From positions 1 through 8,151 of the forward strand of contig WTIV01000240.1 in assembly GCA_011525095.1 (NCBI GenBank): a stretch of 8,151 nucleotides of DNA, in the 5' to 3' direction. The position numbers and the translations under genes were made by a program. Origin of the DNA: Methanobacteriota archaeon. Its GTDB lineage: Archaea; Thermoplasmatota; Poseidoniia; Poseidoniales; Poseidoniaceae. The notes under the pieces were generated by a model. That model was not told the DNA's origin and made no database searches. It saw nothing but the letters and a program-made list of their open reading frames with translations. This document shows, piece after piece, positions 1 through 6,172 of this stretch. Every line of letters begins with the position of its first letter. Positions within the stretch are counted from its first letter, which is position 1.

Positions 1-789
1 CATTCCAATACCGACATTTACCTTTCCGCCGCCTAATGGGAACAGCCAGAAGTAACCTGGAACAACTGTATCGACAAAGTGGATTTCGATATTTCCAGCG
101 TCTCCTTCACAGCCCTTTACTCCCGACCAATATTCTCGGTATCCGCCGCAATAATGCATTCTGTCAACCAATTCTTCTTTGGCCAATTCTTTGACGATTT
201 TGCGAGCTACAGGGCATTGATATCCGCCTGCTCCAATGGTCCATGGTGCAGAGTAGGTTCTCTTTTCGCCACGCTTTCCTCCGATGCCGATTTCTACTCC
301 TGTTATTTTGCCATCTTCGTCGAATACTTCGGTAACCATCGCTCCTTGAATAACCGAGCCCCCGTTTTCCAAAACCAACTCTGTTGCTCTATGGAACAGT
401 AACCAATCAAATTGCTGACGAGGAAGGGAATACCCAGCCTCTAGTCTCGCAACATCTTCCTCAGGGAGTGGAACGGTAACATCGGAACCGTTTGGAGATG
501 AGAAAACGATTCCTGTAACTCTGAAATGGGGAGTAGACTCCAAGGTTGCCTTTACACCTAAAGCCTTGACATGGCTTAGCGATTTTCCACCTACAGCGTC
601 TCCACAGATCTTGTCTCTAGGCCAAACGCCCTTTTCGATAAGCAGGACGTTTTTCCCTTCCATGGCAAGATAAGATGCAGCAGCAGAACCCCCAGGTCCA
701 CCTCCAACAACTATGCAGTCAAACTCACTGCCAGAATCAGGAATTGGCCCCGTTTCAATCGGTTCATCCCAAAACCGCTCTTTCGCCAT
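1..789 (-). CDS. Geranylgeranyl reductase family FAD-dependent oxidoreductase, N-terminal part (3' end cut by window edge)
   Basis: My own translation of the minus strand gives 263 open residues running off the left edge. Seen: an N-terminal FAD-binding Rossmann fold with IVVGGGPGGSAAA (residues about 26-38) and the acidic end of the second strand (LLIEKG, about 49-54). Next come DKICGDAVGG (59-68), PRQQFD (123-128), a GAGG segment (187-190) and PGYFWLFPLGGGKVNVGIG (244-262). This order of motifs is typical of the geranylgeranyl reductase/ChlP family. In archaea these enzymes saturate the geranylgeranyl chains of ether lipids; paralogues act on quinones or pigments, so the exact substrate is open. 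The start at 789 gives MAKERFWDEP. An in-frame ATG at 807 would add six residues (MCRVLR), and neither start has a clear Shine-Dalgarno sequence. The gene diverges from the EamA transporter. The substrate-binding C-terminus lies outside the window. Confidence 0.88.
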   Translation of the reverse strand, partial: MAKERFWDEPIETGPIPDSGSEFDCIVVGGGPGGSAAASYLAMEGKNVLLIEKGVWPRDKICGDAVGGKSLSHVKALGVKATLESTPHFRVTGIVFSSPNGSDVTVPLPEEDVARLEAGYSLPRQQFDWLLFHRATELVLENGGSVIQGAMVTEVFDEDGKITGVEIGIGGKRGEKRTYSAPWTIGAGGYQCPVARKIVKELAKEELVDRMHYCGGYREYWSGVKGCEGDAGNIEIHFVDTVVPGYFWLFPLGGGKVNVGIGM

Positions 790-901
790 ACGGAGGACAC
801 GACACATCAAGCACAAGAGGGTAGTGGCCGATAGGGAATAATCTCGCCCGAATTAGTAACTTTACCGCAGGCATCAAAAGCAATCATCTCGACGACGAAA
901 T

Positions 902-1840
902 ATGGCCTCAAAGCGACAGCAAGCTGCGTTCGGCCTGTTTTCTGTTACCCTTTTGTGGGGAGGAACATTTGTTTGGATGAAGCAAGCATTGAATTCGCTT
1001 GATGGCGAACTAACACAATACACCACAGCAGGTGTTGTAGGTGTGATTGTGTGCTCACGATTTCTAATCGCTTTCGTGGCACTTCTGCCGTTTTCCAGTG
1101 AGGCAAGAAGAGCTCTAACATCCAAAGAGGACTGGAAAGGCGGACTCATCTTAGGCGGCCTAATGCTTGCAGGATTTGTACTCCAGATGATTGGAATAGA
1201 ATCGGTAAGCCCATCAGTGTCTGCTTTCCTGACCTCGCTATATGTCGTATTTACTGCAATTTTATCTGTAAAAATAAGCGATAGAAAGCCTACACGGATG
1301 ATGGTGCTGGGCGTTGGCCTGGCTACAATTGGTGCAGGATTCATCGATGGGCCGCCCCATATTGTGTGGGGCTTAGGTGAATTACTGACGGTAGTTTGTG
1401 CATTTTTCTTTGCTCTACACATTATTTACACAGACAAGATAACAAAACAACTCAATCCAATCGCTGTCACTTCTACTTCATTTGCAGTATTGGTGGTTGG
1501 TGCGGGTATTGTCGCTCTAATCGCATCACGAGACGTCATGGTTTTCGAATCAGCATGGCAAGAGGGAGTGATAATTCCACTACTATGCCTCGGCCTGTTT
1601 GGATCTCTAGCATGTATTCTAATGCTAAACGCTTTCCAAAGGCATCTAAATCCAACTCATGCAGCGATTATTTACTCCTTTGAACCAGTCTGGGCTACTT
1701 TGTATGGGTGGCAACAAGGACTCGTTGAAGTCTCAATTTGGCTTACAATGGGGCTGCTATTGTTGCTGGGGAACATCATTGTAGAACTCGACGAATCGAG
1801 CGAGGAAAATCATCGAAGCGACGATGCAGGTCCTGAATAA
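902..1840 (+). CDS. EamA/DMT-family membrane transporter, ten predicted helices
   Basis: The 312-residue protein is very hydrophobic. About ten membrane segments can be picked out by eye: residues 8-26, 42-62, 80-98, 104-123, 133-147, 158-176, 188-208, 222-241, 252-270 and 276-294. This is the 5+5 EamA duplication of the drug/metabolite transporter superfamily. Family hallmarks are LLWGGTFVWMKQAL in helix 1, SVSAFLTSLYVVFTAIL in the first repeat and THAAIIYSFEPVWATLYGW in the second. Length is normal for the family. Relatives export amino acids and other small metabolites from the cytoplasm, but the substrate cannot be read from sequence. The C-terminal tail (about 296-312) is short, acidic and polar. 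The start fits because helix 1 follows immediately; no strong Shine-Dalgarno sequence is seen. The last 31 bp overlap the tail of the convergent Lrp gene, whose neighbourhood hints at an amino-acid link (inference). Confidence 0.88.
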   Translation: MASKRQQAAFGLFSVTLLWGGTFVWMKQALNSLDGELTQYTTAGVVGVIVCSRFLIAFVALLPFSSEARRALTSKEDWKGGLILGGLMLAGFVLQMIGIESVSPSVSAFLTSLYVVFTAILSVKISDRKPTRMMVLGVGLATIGAGFIDGPPHIVWGLGELLTVVCAFFFALHIIYTDKITKQLNPIAVTSTSFAVLVVGAGIVALIASRDVMVFESAWQEGVIIPLLCLGLFGSLACILMLNAFQRHLNPTHAAIIYSFEPVWATLYGWQQGLVEVSIWLTMGLLLLLGNIIVELDESSEENHRSDDAGPE

Positions 1841-2265
1841 TCGTAGAACGAAACCATTGTTTGCGTATTTGCGATACCGCCGACTTTTGACAAACCATCG
1901 AGGATTGCATCACCCAGAGAGTCCATTGACGGACTAACCACTTCAATCAGTAAGTCCCAATCTCCAGCTACCACATTACATCTCACCACGTAAGGAAATT
2001 TGCAGATTTTTTGAGCAATATCTCTTCTATCGACGTTTCCTCTTTCACATCTAGCGAAGATGAAAGCCCTCAATTCGTAACCCCAAGCCTTTGCATCGAT
2101 GTCTACGGTATATCTTCGAATGATCCCTTCACGCTTGAGCTTCACCATCCTGTCATGCGTTGTTACCCTTGCAATACCCATCGATTCTGCAATCGATGTA
2201 ACAGAGGCTCTTGAATCCTGCTTGAGTAATTCAATGAGTTTCAAATCGTTAGAATCCAGTTTCAT
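1810..2265 (-). CDS. Lrp/AsnC-family transcriptional regulator
   Basis: This 151-residue protein has the standard length and two-domain layout of Lrp/AsnC (feast/famine) regulators. Residues 1-52 form the winged helix-turn-helix: LDSNDLKLIELLKQDSRAS, then IAESMGIARVTTHDRMVKLKREGII carrying the recognition helix. Residues about 65-145 form the RAM ligand-binding and oligomerisation domain, with the typical AGDWDLLIEV turn (100-108). Such proteins bind DNA as dimers or higher oligomers and respond to amino acids. The gene diverges from a trans-sulfuration enzyme, and a palindrome lies just upstream of its own TATA element. Autoregulation plus control of the enzyme is therefore likely, but this is inference. 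TATA spacing suggests a leaderless or nearly leaderless mRNA starting at the ATG. The 3' end overlaps the convergent transporter gene by 31 bp. Confidence 0.93.
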   Translation of the reverse strand: MKLDSNDLKLIELLKQDSRASVTSIAESMGIARVTTHDRMVKLKREGIIRRYTVDIDAKAWGYELRAFIFARCERGNVDRRDIAQKICKFPYVVRCNVVAGDWDLLIEVVSPSMDSLGDAILDGLSKVGGIANTQTMVSFYDYSGPASSLR

Positions 2266-2283
2266 GAATTAACGAATAGCCGT

Positions 2284-2292
2284 GATATATTC
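2284..2292 (-). promoter_or_regulatory. TATA box of the Lrp/AsnC gene
   Basis: On the minus strand this reads GAATATATC and is the most TATA-like stretch in the intergenic region. Its centre lies about 23-24 bp upstream of the regulator's ATG (2265). Archaeal transcription usually begins about 25 bp downstream of the TATA centre, so the transcript would start at or very near the ATG and be leaderless. This is an inference from spacing. Confidence 0.5.
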
Positions 2293-2298
2293 AAGGAT

Positions 2299-2315
2299 TC
2301 CGACAAATTGTCGGA
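2299..2315. promoter_or_regulatory. 17-nt perfect palindrome, probable Lrp operator
   Basis: TCCGACAAATTGTCGGA has two perfect 8-nt arms around one central A. Size and symmetry fit an Lrp/AsnC dimer site. It lies about 7 bp upstream of the regulator's TATA box, next to the position where TFB would bind, and is the outermost part of a set of related half-sites. That the neighbouring regulator binds it is an inference. Confidence 0.5.
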
Positions 2316-2317
2316 TA

Positions 2318-2328
2318 TTCCATTGGAA
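2318..2328. promoter_or_regulatory. 11-nt palindrome between operator half-sites
   Basis: TTCCATTGGAA is a perfect odd palindrome. Its centre (2323) is 16 bp from the centre of the larger palindrome at 2299-2315. It lies in the middle of the divergent promoter region, between two inverted copies of TCCGACA. It could be an additional contact site for an oligomeric regulator, or chance in AT-rich DNA. Confidence 0.25.
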
Positions 2329-2340
2329 ATGAAGGTATTT

Positions 2341-2347
2341 TCCGACA
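2341..2347. promoter_or_regulatory. Third copy of the TCCGACA half-site
   Basis: This is an exact copy of the half-site TCCGACA found at 2299-2305, and the inverse of TGTCGGA at 2309-2315. It has no good partner half on its right side. It lies just upstream of the candidate TATA element of the trans-sulfuration gene, where a regulator could act on the rightward promoter. The functional reading is inferred. Confidence 0.3.
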
Positions 2348-2354
2348 TCCATGA

Positions 2355-2362
2355 GTAAAATC
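2355..2362 (+). promoter_or_regulatory. Candidate TATA element for the trans-sulfuration gene
   Basis: GTAAAATC is the best A/T-rich element on the plus strand at a workable distance. It would place the transcription start near 2385 and leave a leader of roughly 27 nt carrying the GGAG ribosome site. It is a weak match to an archaeal TATA box, so confidence is low. Confidence 0.25.
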
Positions 2363-2402
2363 CTGCGAATTGTTGATGTGCGTCCTTCTCCAGCGTTTAA
2401 TT

Positions 2403-2406
2403 GGAG
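2403..2406 (+). promoter_or_regulatory. Shine-Dalgarno GGAG deciding the start at 2413
   Basis: GGAG lies six bases before the ATG at 2413, which is normal spacing. It directly abuts the ATG at 2407 and falls inside the reading frame opened by TTG at 2401. The site therefore favours 2413 among the three in-frame candidate starts. Confidence 0.5.
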
Positions 2407-2412
2407 ATGGCC

Positions 2413-3582
2413 ATGGCCGACAAAAGGAAGTTTTCAACCAACGCAGTTCACGCAGGTACGCAGCACATCGAAGGTGCAGTAAACACTCCAATATTCCAAT
2501 CTTCTACGTACCAACTAACCGATGAAAGGTATGCTGGCTGGGCCGCAGGTGCGCAGCACACTCTTCTCTACGCCAGACTATCAAGCCTAAACTCTGAAGC
2601 GGTTGTAGAGAAGATATGTGCCCTAGAAGGAGCAGAGGACGGCGAACTGTTTGCTAGCGGAATGGCCGCAATATCTACAACGCTCATGGGGCTATTGTCT
2701 CAAGGCGACCACATAGTTGCGAGTTCCGATGTATACGGAGGAACATACGGCCTGATGACCGAGGAGTTGCCAAGATTTGGTATATCGACTACAATGGCTG
2801 ATATGCAAGACCCAGCATCATACGAGGCAGCAATTCAAGAGAACACTAAGATGCTGTATATTGAAACAATCACAAATCCAGTAATCAAAATCTGTGATAT
2901 TGAGGCTATGTCGGCTATTGCGAAAAAGCACAATCTTCTGTTGGTTATTGACAATACGTTTGCATCACCATGGGGCTGCCAACCAATTACAATGGGAGCC
3001 GACTTGGTCATCCACTCCACAACGAAGTATCTTGGAGGCCACTCTGATATTATTGGCGGAGCTGTAGTTGGAAGAGCCGATTTAATTGCGGAGATGTTTA
3101 GCAAGAAAGTTCACTTTGGCGGCTCACCAGATCCACATTGTTGTTACTTGCTCGAGAGAGGAATTAGAACACTCGCAGTTCGCATGCCAACCCATTGCTC
3201 CAATGCTGCAGAAATTGCAAACCGACTTGAGGCGCATGAAATGATAGAATTAGTCCACCACCCGTCACTGGAGTCGCATAGGGACCACGAGTTGGCCAAG
3301 AGAATCATTCCAAGAGGTACTGGAATGATTGCATTTACAGTAAAGGGCGGAGATGAAGCGGCACTGAAATTCATGCGCGGTCTAGAACTCATATTCGAAG
3401 CGACAAGCCTTGGAGGCGTCGAGAGTTTAGTTGAATGCCCATTCAACTCGTCTCACATGTCTATTCCCGAACATGTAAGAATTGCATCAGGATTGGGTCG
3501 CGGCTTTGTTAGAATGTCGATTGGAATTGAAGACGTGGAAGACCTTTGGAGCGATATCTCAACAGCGCTATCTAAGGTTTGA
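2413..3582 (+). CDS. PLP-dependent trans-sulfuration enzyme, cystathionine/methionine gamma-lyase or cystathionine gamma-synthase type
   Basis: This 389-residue protein belongs to the Cys/Met metabolism PLP family (fold type I) and has its usual length. Seen: NAVHAGT near the N-terminus, YAR (53-55, the phosphate-binding Tyr/Arg lent by the neighbouring subunit), and DVYGGTY (106-112, Tyr stacking on PLP). Also VIDNTFASP with Asp180 (for the pyridine nitrogen), HSTTKYLGGHSD with the Schiff-base Lys205, SLGGVESL (332-339) and RMSIGIED with Arg367 for the substrate carboxylate. Family members make or split cystathionine, or cleave methionine or homocysteine; sequence alone does not settle which. 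A glycine stands where classical methionine gamma-lyases carry Cys after YG, which favours a cystathionine enzyme. The usual NPT after YxR is replaced by LSSLNSE. The divergent Lrp regulator and shared operator region suggest amino-acid-responsive control. Start chosen by the GGAG site; starts at 2407 and TTG 2401 are also in frame. The stop codon abuts that of the convergent gene. Confidence 0.9.
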   Translation: MADKRKFSTNAVHAGTQHIEGAVNTPIFQSSTYQLTDERYAGWAAGAQHTLLYARLSSLNSEAVVEKICALEGAEDGELFASGMAAISTTLMGLLSQGDHIVASSDVYGGTYGLMTEELPRFGISTTMADMQDPASYEAAIQENTKMLYIETITNPVIKICDIEAMSAIAKKHNLLLVIDNTFASPWGCQPITMGADLVIHSTTKYLGGHSDIIGGAVVGRADLIAEMFSKKVHFGGSPDPHCCYLLERGIRTLAVRMPTHCSNAAEIANRLEAHEMIELVHHPSLESHRDHELAKRIIPRGTGMIAFTVKGGDEAALKFMRGLELIFEATSLGGVESLVECPFNSSHMSIPEHVRIASGLGRGFVRMSIGIEDVEDLWSDISTALSKV

Positions 3583-5259
3583 TCAAGGCAACTCTTCAAT
3601 TTGTCCAGCGGATCTACGCAAATTCTCGAGACATGTTTTGTAATCAACATCTTCTCCTGACACAAGCGCCTTACCTGCATTCCAAACCTCGATAGCAGCC
3701 GGACTCCAAGCCCCACCCTTGTCTCTTGCATTAGTAGAAAATTGCCATTCTTGCCCGCCGGACTTGCCTGCTGCTACAAGCCAAGCCCACGAAGCAGATT
3801 CAGCATCGATGTCTGTTTTTTTTGCTAATGCCATCTTCTCTGCTTTACCCATTCCTTCAACCAATCCGGTCAATGTTAGGTCGTGAATCATACCTACTGG
3901 GCCAGGGACCTTTCCTTTCCTATACGGGAATCTTTGGATTATGTCCGCCTTTTCTCTTTGTGCTTCGATGTCTTTCAAGAATTTACCAAACGCCCGCTTC
4001 TTGTTATGTTGGGCTGACCACAATTCTTCAGCCTCATCTTCGGGTATTCCTATACTAATCAGCCCAGCTAATCCATGGTCTTCCCACAATCCAGACAAAA
4101 CGTCATTGCATGAGGTAGCAGCAATTTCGAGAGCGTCTCCGCTTCTTTCGACGGTCTCTCCGCCCTTGGAAATTCTAATTCCAGAACCAGAAGCCTCTAT
4201 CATTAATTTCAGAGCCAACTCCTTTTCTGATGAGGAACCATTCAACTCTTGCACAGCATCTTCTGCACTTTCGAACCACTTTTCACCAACTATAACCCCT
4301 TCATCGAGATGGTGTAATACTGCTAATTTAACCCGCTTTGAAATCGAACCCTCATTCAAGGTCAATCCCATCCAAGCATCAAGAACTCTTTCCAGTGCTT
4401 CTTCAGACCCTTCACGGCTCGCCCCCTCTGGCGCCCATATTGCATCAGGAGTCATCACCGTTGAGAGGTTTGGTGGTAGCATAGACAAAGCGAGGTCATG
4501 GATGAATGAAGACTTACTTTTCACAGTCTCCAATTTGTCAAATCCGATTGCAACTTTACTTCCGTCGATAAAATTCAGAACCAAATAACCGTCCTTACTC
4601 ATTTGATTTTCAGCAACTGCTTCGAAGTCAAGGCCGTCGGTTGCCCACACACTATCCCGATTATTGAAATCGAATCTTGAACGGGACAATACATCATCTA
4701 ACCATCCATCCGGAATTTGAGGCTCTGGCCCAGTGCAGACAAATCCTCCCTTCCATGAGAAGAAGAAGTACCCTTTTCGTGCATGGTCTTCCCAGGGAAG
4801 CATTCTCAAGGTCGGCATGTGGTGGTTTTGAAGTCCTGCTTGGTATGCCACTTTGCCGTCACCCCTCCTTACGTAAGATGCCTTTCCAAAGGATTGGTGA
4901 TTGTAGTTCCCAACAAGTGAAATGTCTTCATCATGGGCCGCCATTAGAGATCCAGCAAGCGCTTTTCCGACATCATCTCCGCGCTTTGCCATCATTCTCT
5001 TTGCTAGCCACTTTTTGTCATGGCGCTTATCCAGAATTTTTCTCAATTCTCTAAGAGTCTTAGTTACGGGGTCAGTTCTACCCCACTTTAACTTCCCTGT
5101 CCATGTCATGGCAGGCAGGAGCGTTTCACCTTCTTCCAGCAATTTATCGAGATTTTTTCTCAATCTTTTCTGGGTGTCGAGATTAGCCTGTTTAGTGCCA
5201 CGCATACGCATGCGTTGGCGCTTTTGGCCAGGAAACTCGACTTGTGCAGGCCTCGCCAT
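3583..5259 (-). CDS. Conserved-looking 558-residue protein of unknown function, downstream of dphB
   Basis: I do not recognise this family. The long open frame, ordinary composition and tight placement 27 bp after dphB argue for a real gene. Seen: a strongly basic N-terminus (residues about 10-40, many Lys/Arg including KRQRMRMRG and KRLRKNLDK), as in RNA- or ribosome-binding proteins, and a second basic helical stretch (about 66-95). A Trp/Phe/Tyr-rich central part (about 115-245) contains NYNHQSFGKASYVRRGDGK and GYFFFSWKGGFVC. A more acidic, helical C-terminal half follows, ending in a Trp-rich segment (WAWLVAAG, about 491-498) and a Leu/Glu-rich tail. No signal peptide, membrane segment, Walker motif or paired-cysteine zinc site is visible, so it is probably cytoplasmic. 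Co-transcription with dphB and the basic N-terminus hint at a translation-related role, but that is inference. No Shine-Dalgarno sequence precedes the ATG. Confidence 0.8.
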   Translation of the reverse strand: MARPAQVEFPGQKRQRMRMRGTKQANLDTQKRLRKNLDKLLEEGETLLPAMTWTGKLKWGRTDPVTKTLRELRKILDKRHDKKWLAKRMMAKRGDDVGKALAGSLMAAHDEDISLVGNYNHQSFGKASYVRRGDGKVAYQAGLQNHHMPTLRMLPWEDHARKGYFFFSWKGGFVCTGPEPQIPDGWLDDVLSRSRFDFNNRDSVWATDGLDFEAVAENQMSKDGYLVLNFIDGSKVAIGFDKLETVKSKSSFIHDLALSMLPPNLSTVMTPDAIWAPEGASREGSEEALERVLDAWMGLTLNEGSISKRVKLAVLHHLDEGVIVGEKWFESAEDAVQELNGSSSEKELALKLMIEASGSGIRISKGGETVERSGDALEIAATSCNDVLSGLWEDHGLAGLISIGIPEDEAEELWSAQHNKKRAFGKFLKDIEAQREKADIIQRFPYRKGKVPGPVGMIHDLTLTGLVEGMGKAEKMALAKKTDIDAESASWAWLVAAGKSGGQEWQFSTNARDKGGAWSPAAIEVWNAGKALVSGEDVDYKTCLENLRRSAGQIEELP

Positions 5260-5286
5260 CAGAGGAGCGGAGCAGCCGCCCCCTGT

Positions 5287-6135
5287 TCACTTCTTCCCCC
5301 ATCGGTTAAGCGCAGACAACTCGACATCTCCAGGTTCGGCAGGTATTACCAAGCAGTGCAAGCGACCGGTTTCAGCACCAGATAATTCGCTTAGTGGTAG
5401 ATACGTGATATTTTGGTCTGTGGTGCCCATGTCGGTACAGAGTACCACCATGAGATTTGAGATATTTTCACATATGGCTTTACAAGCATCAATTTTCAAT
5501 TTATCTAGATTCGTACCATCGGTCATTTCATCGATAATATCTGACAATTTTTCTGCCATCAAGAACATCGAATTAGCAGCATCTGTAGGCTGCATCGGAA
5601 TTTGACCACCTGTACCCTCACCAGTTGGATCAAGATCCAGTAATGCCAAGGTATGTAGCCCTTGAATACGATTCAGTGCAATGACTTCAAGCGGCGAGGT
5701 TGCAATCCATCCTCCATAGGGATATGTCAGGGTAGTTTGTCTTCCAAATCGGTAATTCGACAACCCGATTGAACCAGTGACCAATCCAGTAATCGAGATT
5801 CCGTGAATAACAGTACATTCAATCCCGGCTTCAATGGCCTGTAGTTGCAAATCAACGTGAGTCGTCGCTTGAAGCGGGTCGCCAACAACAAGCAAAGCAA
5901 CAGTCTCATTTTTCGCTAACTGTAGTAATTCTACAGGGTCTTCAACCTCTGGTCGCATCACCTTTTGGATTTCCCCAATTTCAACCTCCAACTCGGCTAA
6001 ATCTTCGTCACTCCATAATGCAGTGTACGCCTCATATCTCCTGTAGTCTGCGCTTTTTGCAGCATTTACTGCGGCAACAGTCATTCCAGAAACCCCTCCC
6101 GGCCCCATGCCGATAAGTATCAATCCAGCCGCCAT
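5287..6135 (-). CDS. dphB: Diphthine synthase (EF2 diphthamide methyltransferase)
   Basis: The enzyme transfers methyl groups from S-adenosylmethionine to the modified histidine of translation elongation factor 2 in diphthamide synthesis, in the cytoplasm. Seen: LILIGMGPGG at the N-terminus (residues 5-14), the VVGDPLQATTHVDL loop (83-96) and HGISITGLVTGSIGLSNYRFGRQTTL-like core (111-136). These match the DphB branch of the tetrapyrrole-methylase fold, with GDP.ATTH and YRFG as hallmarks. The length of 282 residues is close to the usual roughly 260-290. The start at 6135 (MAAGLILIG) is preferred because the family begins almost directly with the first beta strand and a GAGG lies upstream. An in-frame extension to 6234 would add 33 residues unlike the family and would overlap the divergent methyltransferase gene. 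The 558-residue gene follows after 27 bp. The start codon is only 37 bp from that of the divergent trm5-like gene. Confidence 0.92.
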   Translation of the reverse strand: MAAGLILIGMGPGGVSGMTVAAVNAAKSADYRRYEAYTALWSDEDLAELEVEIGEIQKVMRPEVEDPVELLQLAKNETVALLVVGDPLQATTHVDLQLQAIEAGIECTVIHGISITGLVTGSIGLSNYRFGRQTTLTYPYGGWIATSPLEVIALNRIQGLHTLALLDLDPTGEGTGGQIPMQPTDAANSMFLMAEKLSDIIDEMTDGTNLDKLKIDACKAICENISNLMVVLCTDMGTTDQNITYLPLSELSGAETGRLHCLVIPAEPGDVELSALNRWGKK

Positions 6136-6172
6136 GCTCAAACCTCGGACTCCTGTGGGCATAGCGAAGAGC

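Noticed and set aside
79..402. Plus-strand 107-codon open frame
   Set aside because: It lies wholly inside the geranylgeranyl reductase gene, which has clear FAD-binding motifs on the minus strand.
790..901. Divergent gap between the reductase and transporter genes searched for operators, RNA genes or small frames
   Set aside because: Only weak A/T-rich stretches (around 835-843 and 850-864) were seen. None is good enough to call as a TATA box, and no convincing palindrome or small gene is present.
874..1422. Minus-strand 182-codon open frame
   Set aside because: It is antisense to the EamA transporter, has no domain pattern, and its composition reflects the reversed hydrophobic codons.
3941..4588. 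Plus-strand frames at 3941-4588, 4677-5054 and 4922-5605
   Set aside because: They are antisense to the 558-residue gene and dphB, show no recognisable motifs, and the last crosses the junction of two real genes.
6107..6172. Longer trm5 start at 6107 adding 22 residues
   Set aside because: The added residues lie inside dphB coding sequence. ATG 6173 gives the family-like LRVP N-terminus.
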